Notes under the pieces: generated by a model | The model's input: only the letters and a program-made list of their open reading frames with translations | What the model was told of the DNA's origin: nothing | The model's database searches: none | Made by a program: the position numbers and the translations under genes | Shown: piece by piece, positions 47,647-58,929 of the stretch | How the letters are laid out: each line of letters starts with the position of its first letter | Position numbering within the stretch: the stretch's first letter is position 1 | DNA from: Phascolomyces articulosus | Taxonomy: Eukaryota > Mucoromycota > Mucoromycetes > Mucorales > Lichtheimiaceae | DNA: 64,000 nucleotides | Direction: 5' to 3' | NCBI GenBank assembly: GCA_025677815.1 | Contig: JAIXMP010000058.1 | Span: 87,315 to 151,314, forward strand

Positions 47647-49459
47647 ATGACTTCAACTACTACTATGCTAATGCCAACAAATACCTGCACGACAGAAGGG
47701 TGTTGCCGACCTCTCTCTGGATCATCTTTTGCATTAACATCTACTACTTCCGCAGCTGCCAAGCAGGTTTCTATTACTAGAGAAACACTTCCTATTGTTG
47801 CTCAAGAAATTTACAAAACAGCGTTACATCTTCCTACAAATTTAGGGCGTCTTGCTACTGAAGTCTTTTCTCATTTTTTTCTTCAACGCAAGAAACCGCA
47901 TTGGAATATTCAACAAACCGTTGTCATGGCATTTTTACAATCTTTTCGAGATCATTCGTTGACGAATAGTCTTGAATTTTGGCGTGTCATGTTGATAGCA
48001 CCTACATGGTTAACGCCTCTTACATCAAAAACACAAGATGGATCCTTCCGTGTTCGACGTCGTCAGTTACGCGGAATCCTAAGTGAATTGGATCAAAAAG
48101 AAGATGGATCACGCATCCTTGAAGTAGAATGGATGTCGGCTGGTTCGATTTGGGATCGATGTCAAAGTGTGATTAATCCAGGCACAGATACAAAAGACAA
48201 TCAAGATAAAGAAGATGATGAGAATGAAGGGCAACAACAACAGCAGCAACAACAACAAAGTACAGCTTTAGTTTTACGAACTCGATCACCGGAAAAGGTT
48301 ATCTTGTATCTTCATGGAGGTGCTTATTGTGCTATGAGTGCTCAAACCCACCGTACACTGACACATAAAATTAGCAAAGCAACTTGCCGACGAGTTTTTG
48401 GTATGTATACAGATAACATTCATCATATCATTCTTACCATCATGACACAAAAGATTGAGCTGAAAGTTTGATGTCATGATAACTAATTACTACCAACAAT
48501 TGATCTATTTTTTAAAGCTGTCAACTATCGTTTGGCACCTGAACACAGGTTCCCAAGCGGATTGTACGACGCTGTACAAGCATTCCTTTATCTCATCGAC
48601 TCTGAAAATGGTTATTGTCTTGATCCAAAGAATATCCTTATTATGGGTGATTCTGCTGGTGGTGGACTAGCACTTGCTACTCTTCTTTATTTGCGTGATC
48701 ATGGTTTACCACAGCCAGAAGGCGCTGTGCTCCTTTCGGTAATTGATCATATATCCCTCAGTATTAAAACAATACTGTAGACTATTACTTAACATACAAC
48801 TAACTACATATATCTATATACAATACTTTTGATATTGCATTTTATATAGCCATGGGTAGATTTGACATTTTCTTATCCTAGTTGGGATAATGCATCCCTG
48901 TACGACTATTTACCAAACAATCCCGATCGTTTACCAAATATGAACCCTGCCAATCTTTACTTGGGTGCCGAAAGGGTCTCAAGTATGGTTCGTCATCCTT
49001 ATGTATCCCCTGTTTTTGCTGACAATTTTGAAAATCTTCCTCCATTAATTATTCAATCTGGAGGATGCGAGTCACTTCGTGATGAAATCAATGACCTTGT
49101 AATTAAGATTGCAGCCACCAAAACCACTCTTATTCATCATGAAGAATATGAGGTAAAAAAATAATAATATTCGATATAGAATCAGTATATTGCTCCCTCA
49201 ATTATCATGTTAAAATATTAATTCATTATATATATAGGATATGGTGCATGTTTTCCAAGCATTCCCATTTGGGTTATCTTCAGAAGCTATCGATAGTATT
49301 GGCTTCTGGGCACGCTATGGTATGCCAATGATCTCTAACTCGGCTGCAAGAGGTTTATTACCTACTGCTGTCCGCCAAAACCAAGAAACTGAGGGTCCAT
49401 TTACTGTAAGAAGTACTCCTCGAACCATGAGAAGACGTTTACATAGCATGCCCTGTTAA
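47647..49459 (+). CDS. HSL-family alpha/beta hydrolase (499 aa)
   Basis: Four exons: 47647-48400, 48518-48738, 48850-49152 and 49238-49459, open over 499 aa. The start is the ATG after an A-run. An upstream in-frame extension of 21 codons exists but has a hydrophobic, UTR-like sequence. The catalytic domain begins at ~residue 217. The oxyanion motif is HGGAYC (223-228), followed by NYRLAPEHRFP, the nucleophile elbow GDSAGG with Ser297, an acidic residue in GGCESLRDE (Asp403 likely), and His430 in DMVHVFQ. This is the hormone-sensitive-lipase-like esterase/lipase arrangement (alpha/beta hydrolase fold 3), acting on carboxyl esters; the substrate is unknown. The N-terminal ~215 residues are an extension with a helical region and an acidic Asp/Glu/Gln insert just before the HGG motif, as in large fungal steryl-acetyl-hydrolase-like enzymes. 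The triad is complete. Confidence 0.9.
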
Positions 49460-49839
49460 ATAATTTATTAGCAGACCATATACCTTTTTTTTTGTTTTCT
49501 CTCTCGACTCTGTAAATTTCATTATAATTTTCGTTCCTATATATTATTCTTACTATACGTTATTATATATTTTTTATCAATCTCTTTCTATCTTTATTTG
49601 AGCAACACGCACACACTCTCTCTCTTTTCTTTGTATACCACACTTTTTAATAATAATTATTATATTAATAACCACCAGCCTTCATAAAAAAGGACTTATT
49701 TTGTTATAAAAATAATTTTCAATTTCTAAACAATAAGTAAATGCTTTAACAGTATATAAGGTCAGCTGTTACGCGAACAACGTTTCTTTTCTTTTTTTAG
49801 CTTTAATTCTTCCCTTTTGTTTTTAAAACACCAATAACC
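49460..49839. other. Intergenic spacer upstream of SYS1
   Basis: AT/T-rich with a CT stretch (49610-49630). It contains the hydrolase 3' end and the SYS1 promoter. Nothing else recognised. Confidence 0.5.
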
Positions 49840-50782
49840 ATGGCCCAATCATCGTTTCGGGCAACTGGATGGGATCCTATACTTATCATTGCTCAAGTAA
49901 ACCCCTGTCTCTATATATTTTAATAAATAATATCACATGGAATTCTATTTCTAATCCCAAAGTTGCTTCTACATATAGATAATCTCTTTACAATCGTTAT
50001 ATTACATAGTAATCAGTTTACTTTTACTCATTGCACTTGCATTAACGGGTACTGAACTTTCGCTGGACGCCATTTTAGACGATGCCGCAATACGAACGGA
50101 TACAGCATTTGGTTGGACATTGGGACTTGTATGGCTTGTCAATGCCACCATGATTATACCTGTCTTAGTGTTCCTTGTACAACGAGCCAAACTTGTACTT
50201 GACTTTGTATTGACTTTACATTTTTTCCATATCCTCTTTGTATGGATTCATACGGGTCATTTTCCAACATGTGGTGCGTGGTGGTTTTTACAAGTAGTTA
50301 ATGCTATTTTGATGACATTGGGTGGTGAATGGGCCTGTATGCGACGCGAAATGGAACCTATCATGGTATCGAAAAAGGATACCAATCCATCATCAGCAGC
50401 AGCAGCATCACAACAATTACAACAAGAAGCATCTGGTTCCACTTCATCCTCCTCCGAAATTCAAGAAATAATACCAGCGGAAGATAATGTGGATTGGGTT
50501 CATATTGGAAAAAAACAAAAACGTAAAGTGTCCGATCCTCGAGGAGATGAACATCATCGTATGGATGAAGATGATTTACAAGAAGATGCCCCATTTACTC
50601 GAGCTGTTGGTAAAGCGAAAAAAGTGATCCTACAAGGAGCTCAACGCGCAGCACGAAGTTCATCTATCAGTAGAACACCATCAACAACGAATAATAAAGG
50701 AAAACGATATGAAAATATACCTTTACATGATGTTGATCAACAACAACAGCAACAGCAACATCAACGACAAGATGGAAATTAA
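49840..50782 (+). CDS. SYS1: SYS1 Golgi membrane protein with long C-terminal tail (286 aa)
   Basis: Two exons, 49840-49896 and 49979-50782, phase 0. The start ATG has a strong context (AACCATGG). Residues 1-145 match the Sys1 family: the WDPILIIAQIISLQSLYYIV opening, then four hydrophobic segments, the LDFVLTLHFFHILFVWIHTG block, and WWFLQVVNAILMTLGGEWAC followed by MRREMEPI. Sys1 is a four-span Golgi membrane protein that recruits the small GTPase ARFRP1/Arl3 to the trans-Golgi, which then recruits Arl1 and GRIP golgins. Most family members end soon after this point (~150-200 aa). Here an extra ~135 residues form a hydrophilic, charged tail with Ser/Ala runs, a KKQKRKVSD basic patch and a C-terminal Gln-rich stretch, predicted to be disordered and cytosolic. 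Confidence 0.9.
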
Positions 50783-50905
50783 GTTTCCTTTCCTCCTTCT
50801 ATCATCCACTAGCTTCATCTATTAAAAAAAAGAATTCACACGTACACACATACACACATACACAAACACAGCACATATTCCATTCTTTTTTTCCTCTCTG
50901 TATAT

Positions 50906-50943
<38 letters not shown>

Positions 50944-51376
50944 CATGATTTTTTTTCGCACTTACACACTTGCTTTTCCGAATCGATATTATTACCAGTT
51001 TGTACCACTATTACCACCCATGTTTCTAAACAAAGAATCAGAAGAAAAAAAAAGATATCAGATAAAGTAAAAAATGTGTATGTATAAATAAGCTGGTTAT
51101 TTTTTGTACTATGTTCAATCAAAAATAATGGGGGATGATAGAGGGAGGAGAATTGGAAAAGGGGGGCCTTTCATTTTTTTTAATAAAAAAAAACGGAGGA
51201 AGTTCAATGGGAAAAAGTTTTACATATGATAAGAAGAAAAAATAGATTAAGATAAAGGTATGATATGATATATGGTTAATAATAGAGAATTATATAAAAA
51301 AAATCACTATTTGTAGGGATAGAGAATGAGTTTTAAGTTAAATATGGATAGAATGTAAAAAGTAATGTTATTATTT
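50783..51376. other. Convergent 3' spacer
   Basis: Lies between the 3' ends of SYS1 (plus) and the zinc-finger gene (minus). Contains CA-type repeats (50840-50870) and the TA microsatellite. No gene seen. Confidence 0.55.
50910..50942. repeat. (TA)16 microsatellite
   Basis: An uninterrupted TA dinucleotide run in the convergent spacer. Confidence 0.9.
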
Positions 51377-52934
51377 TTATTGTAACTTGTTTCTTTGGGC
51401 CTGCCGTTCATGGGTCTTCAAATGACGAGATACTTGATCAGGTCTAGAAAATGTTTTACCACACGGAGAAACAGAGCAACGAAACGGTCTTTCACCGGTA
51501 TGTACGCGCATCTAATAATAACAATACTACTATGTTAATAGTCGTTTTAATGTGCATCATTAAAGCAAGAGGAGAGAGATACATTACATGCTTAGTTAGA
51601 TTGCTGCTTTCGGCAAACCTTTTATCGCAGCCTTGATATTTACAAGAAAAGGGTCTTTCACCTGAATGGACTCGACGATGGATTGTCAAGGCACCTGAAA
51701 TGGAGAATTGTCGGCTACAACCTTTTTCAGGACATTTATATGGTTTTTCACCTGTATGTGTACGCATGTGTTGTGTCATGATATTTGACTCTGAGAAACG
51801 CTTCTTACATAATGTACATTGATATGGTTTATCACCTATATAAAAGATAGTATTGAAACTGTCATTATTTTTATTCTTATTTCTTTTTATGGATACCAAA
51901 TAGCATAACAAATAAAGTTTTACCTGTATGTGTTTGAATATGGCGCATTACTTTCTGTCTTTGAGTAAATATCTTTCCTTGACGGTCGCATCTCTCCCAA
52001 TCACAAGTATATTCACTTCGTCCTGTTCCCACGTGTTCTTCAGATAAATGACCTGTTAGCTCATCAAAGGATGCAAACCTCTGACCGCAATTTAGCCATC
52101 GACAACCGTGTATAAGCCGTTGACCCAAGTGGTTAGTCAAATGACTTAGAAGGGCATCCGATCCATCAACAGTGACAGTGCACGACCCCCAGCGGCAGTG
52201 AAAATCAATAGATCGGCTGTTAAGATGATTTTTAAATAAATGAGGTGCTAAATCGTCTAAAGTGGGAAAACTTTCAGCACATGTTGCCCATTTACAAGTT
52301 TGAGGATCATCATTGTTATTGCTCTTCCCTGTATTTCGATTTTCTTCTTCTTCTTCTTCGTCATCATCATCTTCACTTTCTTCATTATCAATATGTTTAC
52401 GTTTTCGACCTGCTTGAGATGCTTGCGTTGTCGTCGTTCTTTTCGTTGTATTTGCCATCATCATCATCATTCTAGTGGGTTGGATAGTTGCCGTTAACGA
52501 ACGTGTTGGGCTTTTAGTTACGGAATTACGATTGTTAGCAACGGTTGTCATTTCAACGGCTGCTTCCATGGAATAATGTTGCTGTTGCGGCTGTTGCTGT
52601 TGTTGATGATGCTGTCGAGATTCCTCTGCTGCGAGTGGACAACAATCAGCGCAGCAATCTGGGGCAGTTTGCTCTTGGTCTTCTGGTTGTTGCTGTTGTT
52701 GTTCCTCAGAAACACAGATCGCGCATGTGGAAGATGTGGATGACGTATAAGATGAATCACTGTTGTCGTGAATACCATGTGAACTTGAATTTATTTTATT
52801 TTGTTCACAAGCAGCACATGATTCAGATTCTTGCTGTGAAGAAGGATGTGGATCAGACATTGTGTTCGTCGGTGAGCAACAACAAGGTGTTGTTGTTGAT
52901 AATATTATCGTATTATTATTATCGTTATTATTAC

Positions 52935-52966
<32 letters not shown>

Positions 52967-52989
52967 GTAGAAGGATTTGAATCAAACAT
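51377..52989 (-). CDS. Zap1/GLI-like C2H2 zinc-finger transcription factor (482 aa)
   Basis: Three minus-strand exons, 51924-52989, 51588-51835 and 51377-51511, open over 482 aa. Residues 232 to ~470 contain eight C2H2 fingers. The first four are of the C-x4-C type (CKWATC, CRWGSC, CRWLNC, CDWERC); then come CTLC, CPEKGC, CKYQGC and CSVSPC with TGEKPY-type linkers. A long spaced finger pair followed by a [11 protein letters not shown] finger and TQRQKVMRH is the layout I know from the zinc-responsive activator Zap1/ZafA; GLI/ZIC proteins are the next closest. The N-terminus is Asn-rich and has cysteine clusters (C36-38, C58/C61, C89/C92, C112/C113/C116/C117) plus His/Gln runs. A basic patch (GRKRKH, 194-199) and an acidic run follow. 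Nuclear DNA-binding regulator; zinc sensing is inferred. Confidence 0.85.
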
Positions 52990-54654
52990 GTATAAATAAA
53001 TTATATTATATTTTTAATATATCAAAACAAAAAAGAAAGAACACAAAAGAAGTGTAATAATAATTTATAGGTTATAAAACCATGAAAAATATATATTTAT
53101 AAGAAAAAGATAACCATAAAAATCGGCGGGGATCGACAACGAAAACAGAAAAAAAAGCAACTCGCATCCAAACGAAGATAAATCGGTAATCATCCCCGCG
53201 TGTGTGTAAAAGTTATGCCAGTAGTTGTAAGCTGGTAGTTATAATAAACAGGTCTAGATACAAGACATGAGATTATAATCTGATCAAGACAGTTAATCAT
53301 TTAATGTTTTAAAGCGTCAACCTTTTGTTTCTGTCATCACCCCCAACGCCAGTTTACCCCCAAAAAATCAATGTGATATCTATTATCTGATATAAAAGAC
53401 AACATAATATTCATTATAATACATTTGGATACATGCTTGGTTTCTATTGAAAATGTAAAGGTTAGCATATTCTATGCATGAAAATAAGAACATTATAAAG
53501 TGAAGTGGCATTCCCTTTAATCATTATACATAATAATGAAACATAAGAAATATGGGCTGTTATAATACAAACTGAAGACAAAGTTTATCCGTATATATAC
53601 AGACACAATAATGATACGGACACAGTGTTTAATTTTCTCTATTCGGCTGCGCCAAAAAGCGCTCAACAAGTAAAGTGGGCCTAAACCCATTATGTGGGGT
53701 GGTTTTATTTGACACGAGAGCTCACGTAGTTCATAAATCCTTGGCAATCTTTATAAATAATACATACACACATTATATATGGCTTTATGTATTTAACTCT
53801 CCAAAACAATATGTAAATTACCAATAGTGCGCGGCAGTTCGGTACAAAATAACAGCCTAGGACCGCTGCTTTGTCCGTGAGTCGCGTCATATAAGAGAAA
53901 AAGGAAATATGTATGATTACACACGCAAACCCAAAATGGAGAGCTCAATGAGGCTGTCGCTTCTTCTATAATATTCTTTTCAGCATTATCTGAAGATAAG
54001 TTTGCATAATTATTATGCAATATATATAATTTTACGACAAATATGAATGCAAAATAAAGAGAATAGATCGTATTCATAAAAAAGATTAATCTCGTAATTT
54101 TTTTTTGTATATATGCTGAACTAGTGATATATGAATATGAATTAATTAATGCATAATATTTATGAAGAAGCTGTGAGAAGATCATTACATAATTTATCCA
54201 AAGAGAGGAGTGGTCTTGCTCTGTTTATAGACCATTAGAAACATTGATGCTTTATTTTGCCATTTATTGCAGCACCAAACATAAGTATAATATTTAGGCA
54301 TCAAATACCTTTTTAATACCACAAATATCCTTTGCTTTATAAACAATAATAATATATAAAGCAGTACGTATTTAAGCACATTATACCTATATCATAATAT
54401 AGTTGGACAATCTTGCTCGAAGAATATAACGGCAAAAGTTTAAGGGGATCCAATGTAATGTAAAAATATATGCTATACATAAGTGATTATAAAGATACAA
54501 ATGCAAACAAGCTGCAGACAAAGGATTACGTTAATTTATATATTGAGAAAAGAATTATACATAGTATTTTTCATGATGCGTTCAAAATATTTTGGTATAA
54601 TTATGTGGATGAAATATGATAGAGAAATATGCCAGTTGATCCGTTTATTTGCTC
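52990..54654. other. Intergenic region upstream of zinc-finger gene
   Basis: AT-rich. The first few hundred bases presumably form the promoter of the minus-strand zinc-finger gene. The ORFs further right (53517-54379) have no protein-like motifs. Confidence 0.5.
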
Positions 54655-55500
54655 TCTGGACGAACTACTAAATGATCCCCACATCCCAGCAACGTATTTT
54701 CCATCCGCCCCACCCTATTTTGTTTCCAAACAAAGGCGTTATTTGTTTCACAACCTACTACAAATCAATAGATACTTCAAGGACAAAAAATTCTTGGCAA
54801 CGGCATAAGAAACTTCATCACCCAAGCCAGATGTTACTATTAAATTTACAAGCTAGGAAGCTTTTTGTTTAAGCACGCCGGCTCTCTTTCTTGGTATCGT
54901 CTTTACCATTCCCATTTCCTTTATCCTGAATATAAAAAAAAAAAAGGAAGAAACACTTACAAAAGCTATTTGAGCACCCGAAGTAAGAGCTAAATATATG
55001 CAGATGCTGAAGCCCTGGACATTCTTGGCAATGACTTCCATCACAAATCCTGTATTCAAACAGAGGCATCAAAAAAAGCGGATAGGTCGATTCGTCAATT
55101 TCAGTGATTTATAATGTGGGACACACGGGAAATGCTTTATGACACTGGGTTGTTCGATTGCAAGCCACCTACTAACGAATCACTATCACGAGTTAAAATA
55201 AGAAACTCTTGCAAATTGGGGCAACCAAGAGAGCTGGGTTTGGATAATTAATCTAGGTCAATACTACTCGAAGCTTCATGACCTAATAATACCATGTAAA
55301 AATCGCAATGATGTGTAGGGACCCCATATACTCAGATCACAACCTTTATTTTTACGTCTTTATTATGATATGCAAAGACGAAGCGACGGTGATTAAAGGC
55401 AGTAGTAGATCCCATTGTGATTGTTTGATATTTCTTTTTGGAGGGAGCATAGGTGCTGGAAGAGATAGAAAAAGCGATAATACTGGAATCTGCTCAGCAG
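54655..55500 (-). pseudogene. Eroded F-box/LRR paralogue (3' half only)
   Basis: The minus strand carries, in the correct order but in changing frames, diverged versions of blocks found in the two F-box/LRR genes to the right. HRRFVFAYHNKD corresponds to IRRFVFGHYNMG. SLGCPNLQEFLILTRDSDSL corresponds to SFGCPRLKEIRISTGDSHSV. GFVMEVIAKN then, after a frame change, CPGLQHLHIF correspond to GDIVETIAKKCPRLRHFHI. KGNGNGKDDTKKE corresponds to the GNGN..DDMTKKKE segment. GDEVSYAVAKNFLSLKYLLI corresponds to DHETAYALVKNLESLKYLQI. Several stops and frameshifts separate them. The F-box half is absent: copy 2 begins at 55817, leaving no room for it. It is the oldest, dead member of the array. Confidence 0.75.
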
Positions 55501-55816
55501 CATTTTAACATTAACAAGTCTAGCCACTTTGATTTTATATTGCATAAAAAATAAAAATAAAGCATTTAGTTATATATTGTCCAGCATTACCAACAATGAA
55601 TGGGAATATATGTATAGATTGACAGATATATAATAATTCAAGGCTCTATATTCTGCTTACATGATGTTTGCAAATTTTAATACTGAAGAATTATTCTTTA
55701 TCATCTTTTTATTAATAGCATTGATGTCCATGGAATTTTACAAATGCAACAGTTATATATATATATATATATGGAGGCTAAAAAAAGGAAATAGGCAGTA
55801 TCCTTTAGCTAATACA

Positions 55817-58092
55817 CTATCCATTGATTGGATCAACCACTAAGGATCCCCCACGTCCCGTAAGAATATTGTTCATTTGCTCCACCATATTTTCTTTTTC
55901 ATCACTTGTATTTTCGCTGTTTTCGATCCACCATCGAATCTGCAAATATTTCAAAGATTCCAGATTCTTGACCAAAGCATAGGCAGTTTCATGATCCAGC
56001 TTGGTCATTTTTAAGCATTCAAGCTGGGAAGGAGCTTTTTTTTTTGTTCACTATTAGTTTCCTTTTTTTTTGTCATGTCATCGCCATAATCCTCACTAAT
56101 CCTATTCCCGTTACCTTCATTAATAAAGCTAAGGAAACCCCTTCGCCAAAGATTACGATCGAACCCATATTTATCGAAATCGATTATATGAAAATGACGA
56201 AGTCGTGGGCATTTTTTAGCGATTGTTTCCACTATATCACCATTTAATTTGAGATGACGATAAGTCCACTTGGGCGACTCTTCAAGTTTTATGACTTCTA
56301 AAGAAGGACACCCTGAAAATAGTCGTTTCAGGACAACTGATATGACAGGTCTCGCAGGTTCACCGCCTACTGAGTGACTATCTCCGGTTGAAATTCGAAT
56401 TTCTTTTAATCTTGGACAACCAAAAGACGCAAGTTTGTCAAGTGCAATTGGACCAAGCACCATACCATCATAACCTAGGTATAAAAGTTCCAATGATGCA
56501 TAGGAATGTTTAAATACCTCGATAAAATCCTTGGATTCTATACCCATGTTATAGTGTCCAAAAACGAAACGACGAATGCCATCTCTAGTAGTACTAGAAG
56601 CAGACCCTTGTGTGGTTAGTTGAAATATGCTTTTGTAACTCTTTTTGAATATGGTCGTCGTGGAAGAAGCTGTTTTATCCTTGGGTGGTGGTGTGATATT
56701 AGCTGCTGTGGGCATCCCATATTCATTTTCATCAATATCACTCATGATTGTTCGTGGCATATTTGCATTTTTATAGATAACCAGATTCTTGAGATGAGGA
56801 CACGATTTAATCACTTCAAGCAAACAACGGCTGATATTACGAGCATCAGTGCTGTTGGAAGCCAAGAACAAATGGACTAGATTGGGACATTTCTTAACCA
56901 AAGATGCGGCAGTTATATAAAGGCCATTGCTGGAGTATTCATTTAATTGTCTTGGGTGGTAATAAGAACCCAGTTTAATATAAGTAAGTGCCAAATAATC
57001 TGGAGTCGATGATAATAATAACTGTTGTTTATCGGGAGGAGTACGATATAATGTTATAGTAAAATGCCTCCCGTCAATCAAGCAGTTACTAAAATTATTT
57101 TGTGGTTCCACATAGCCAGCGTTGAGTGAAAATGATACGCCAGTTAAACCTGGTGAGCATACAGGTAATATATAACGCAATATATCCTCTTGTTTAACTC
57201 TACAGCTCATCCATTCAATTTGTTTCAGAGATGTCAACATACATTTTGTAGCCTTTTCCAATAAACGTAAAGTCGGTATTGACGTATCTACTTTTTTTAG
57301 ATCTTTGTGTTTTGAGCAACAAACAATTATTTTAATATATATAAATATGAAAGAGTAATCATTAGTTTGTCATAGAATTTTGATGACAATTATAAATAAA
57401 TAGCAGATATCGTCAGCTCCTCCTCTCCCCCTCTCAAGATGTTTCTACTTACATATAGTTTGTATAAAATTGTTGTCTTCCCATGCACCCAAAAACGAGA
57501 ATATATCATGGACCACTCCAGGATCAATAGGAGCTTCCAAGCGCAATTCTTGTGTTTGACCATGTAATAAAGTAATCAAAGTGGATTGATCCATATTTGG
57601 CATTGCTGAAGTTAACGTGTCCCAGAAATCGGGCCATTCCATCATAAAATCAAACCACCGTCGACAAATGCGACTACAGTGTAACAGATCCTTGTATTCG
57701 AGATATCCAAATATCATGTATAAAACGTCATATGGTAATAAATGATAGAAACCATCTTTATTTCTTTGCTTTAGTTTTCCTGCTATTTTTTGTTTTTCCT
57801 TTAATAACAAAGGATATTCTGGATCATCCGATGGTATGGATTGTAGACCTTGCGCATAAATGATTAGTGCTGTATTAAGGTCACCTTGCTGCTGATAGAG
57901 TTGCGCAGAAATTAAACACTCTTTTGATGATGTTGATGGCGTGAGAATTATTTTCTGTGATGTAGTATTCTTAGTATCATCATCAGCAGAATCAGGAGAA
58001 GGGCTTGCTGGTGTCGATGAGGACGAGTCTGCTTTTAATTTTGAAACAGCTAATAATATTGCATTCTGGGCTTGTTTGAACAAAGAAGACAT
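55817..58092 (-). CDS. F-box/LRR protein with C-terminal frameshift
   Basis: Exon 1 is 57453-58092 and exon 2 starts at 57302 (acceptor CACAAAG, phase 1). The frame as given stops at 56011, giving 643 aa. The paralogue at 58930 continues, and here the missing end is intact in another frame (to 55817), starting right after an A10 tract (56036-56045 on the plus strand). One base added to that tract would make the frame continuous, so this is either a real young lesion or a sequencing error. Residues ~1-15 are conserved with the paralogue (LFKQ..NAIL). A TPR-like helix pair lies at ~60-95. The F-box follows (GFYHLLPYDVLYMIFGYL, RRWFDFMMEWPDFWD, ~113-160), then leucine-rich repeats (CPNLVHLFLASN, SYASLELLYLGYDG, CPRLKEIRI, CPSLEVIKLEE). 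F-box proteins of this kind bind Skp1 and present substrates to SCF ubiquitin ligases via the LRRs; the substrate is unknown. Confidence 0.8.
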
Positions 58093-58929
58093 GGCTGCTG
58101 AAGTTTATTGAGGCTTCTGTAAAAATGAAAAAAGTAAGAAAGAAAAGAAAAAGGGAAAAGGAAGAAAATGTCTACCAGTATTTAGTATTTATCACATTAT
58201 ATTTTACCATATTCTAGGAATTTGTATTTGTGAAACACATATCACATTCTTCGTAACCATTTTTTAGATTCTACAAAATAAATAACAACTCAATCTGTAT
58301 ATCTAACTTTTAATAAGAGTAATATTAATTAATTATAGTAATGACTTTATTTTACCTATAAATGTTAGGATATATTACGTAGAATAAAAGAGACATACGA
58401 AACTCAAAATATTTTACTCCACTATTCTTTTTATTCTTTAAAAATATATCATACAGCATTTTTTCTTTTTTTTAAAAATTAGGTCTACAAGTCTGTCTGG
58501 GTAATATTACACCCTCTTCAGAAACAGAACCCCCTTCAATAATAAAGGGTTGAGGGATAAAGGATAGTTTCAGTGATAATTATTGTTTTAGAGAAGTAGT
58601 AGTGGTATTGATTTTAAATTTGATATTTAATGGCCTACTTAAGAACCGCAGCGACGATACATGTGAATATTTTATCAAATTTAACATACAAACCTCATTA
58701 CAAGTGCCGCTTAAACTGCTCTTACAGAATATTTGCCTTGTCAATATTCAGAAATTCTATCAGGGAAAAGTAACTTGGATTATTACCTGTGGATGATACA
58801 GTAATAAACCCTATCTTTATTTTACATATGGTGAACAAGATAATATGATAATAAATGAAAACAAGAAGCAACAAATTATTTTTTAAGGGAATTATTGCAG
58901 GTAACAAACGTGTTAGCATTTATATCATA
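58093..58929. other. Spacer between F-box genes
   Basis: AT-rich; holds the promoter of the left copy and the 3' end of the right copy. It contains no recognisable paralogous sequence. Confidence 0.5.

Noticed and set aside
52545..52970. 141-codon plus-strand ORF opposite the zinc-finger gene
   Set aside because: It is the reverse of the Asn/Gln/Cys-rich coding exon. The tyrosine run mirrors the AAT-repeat asparagine codons.
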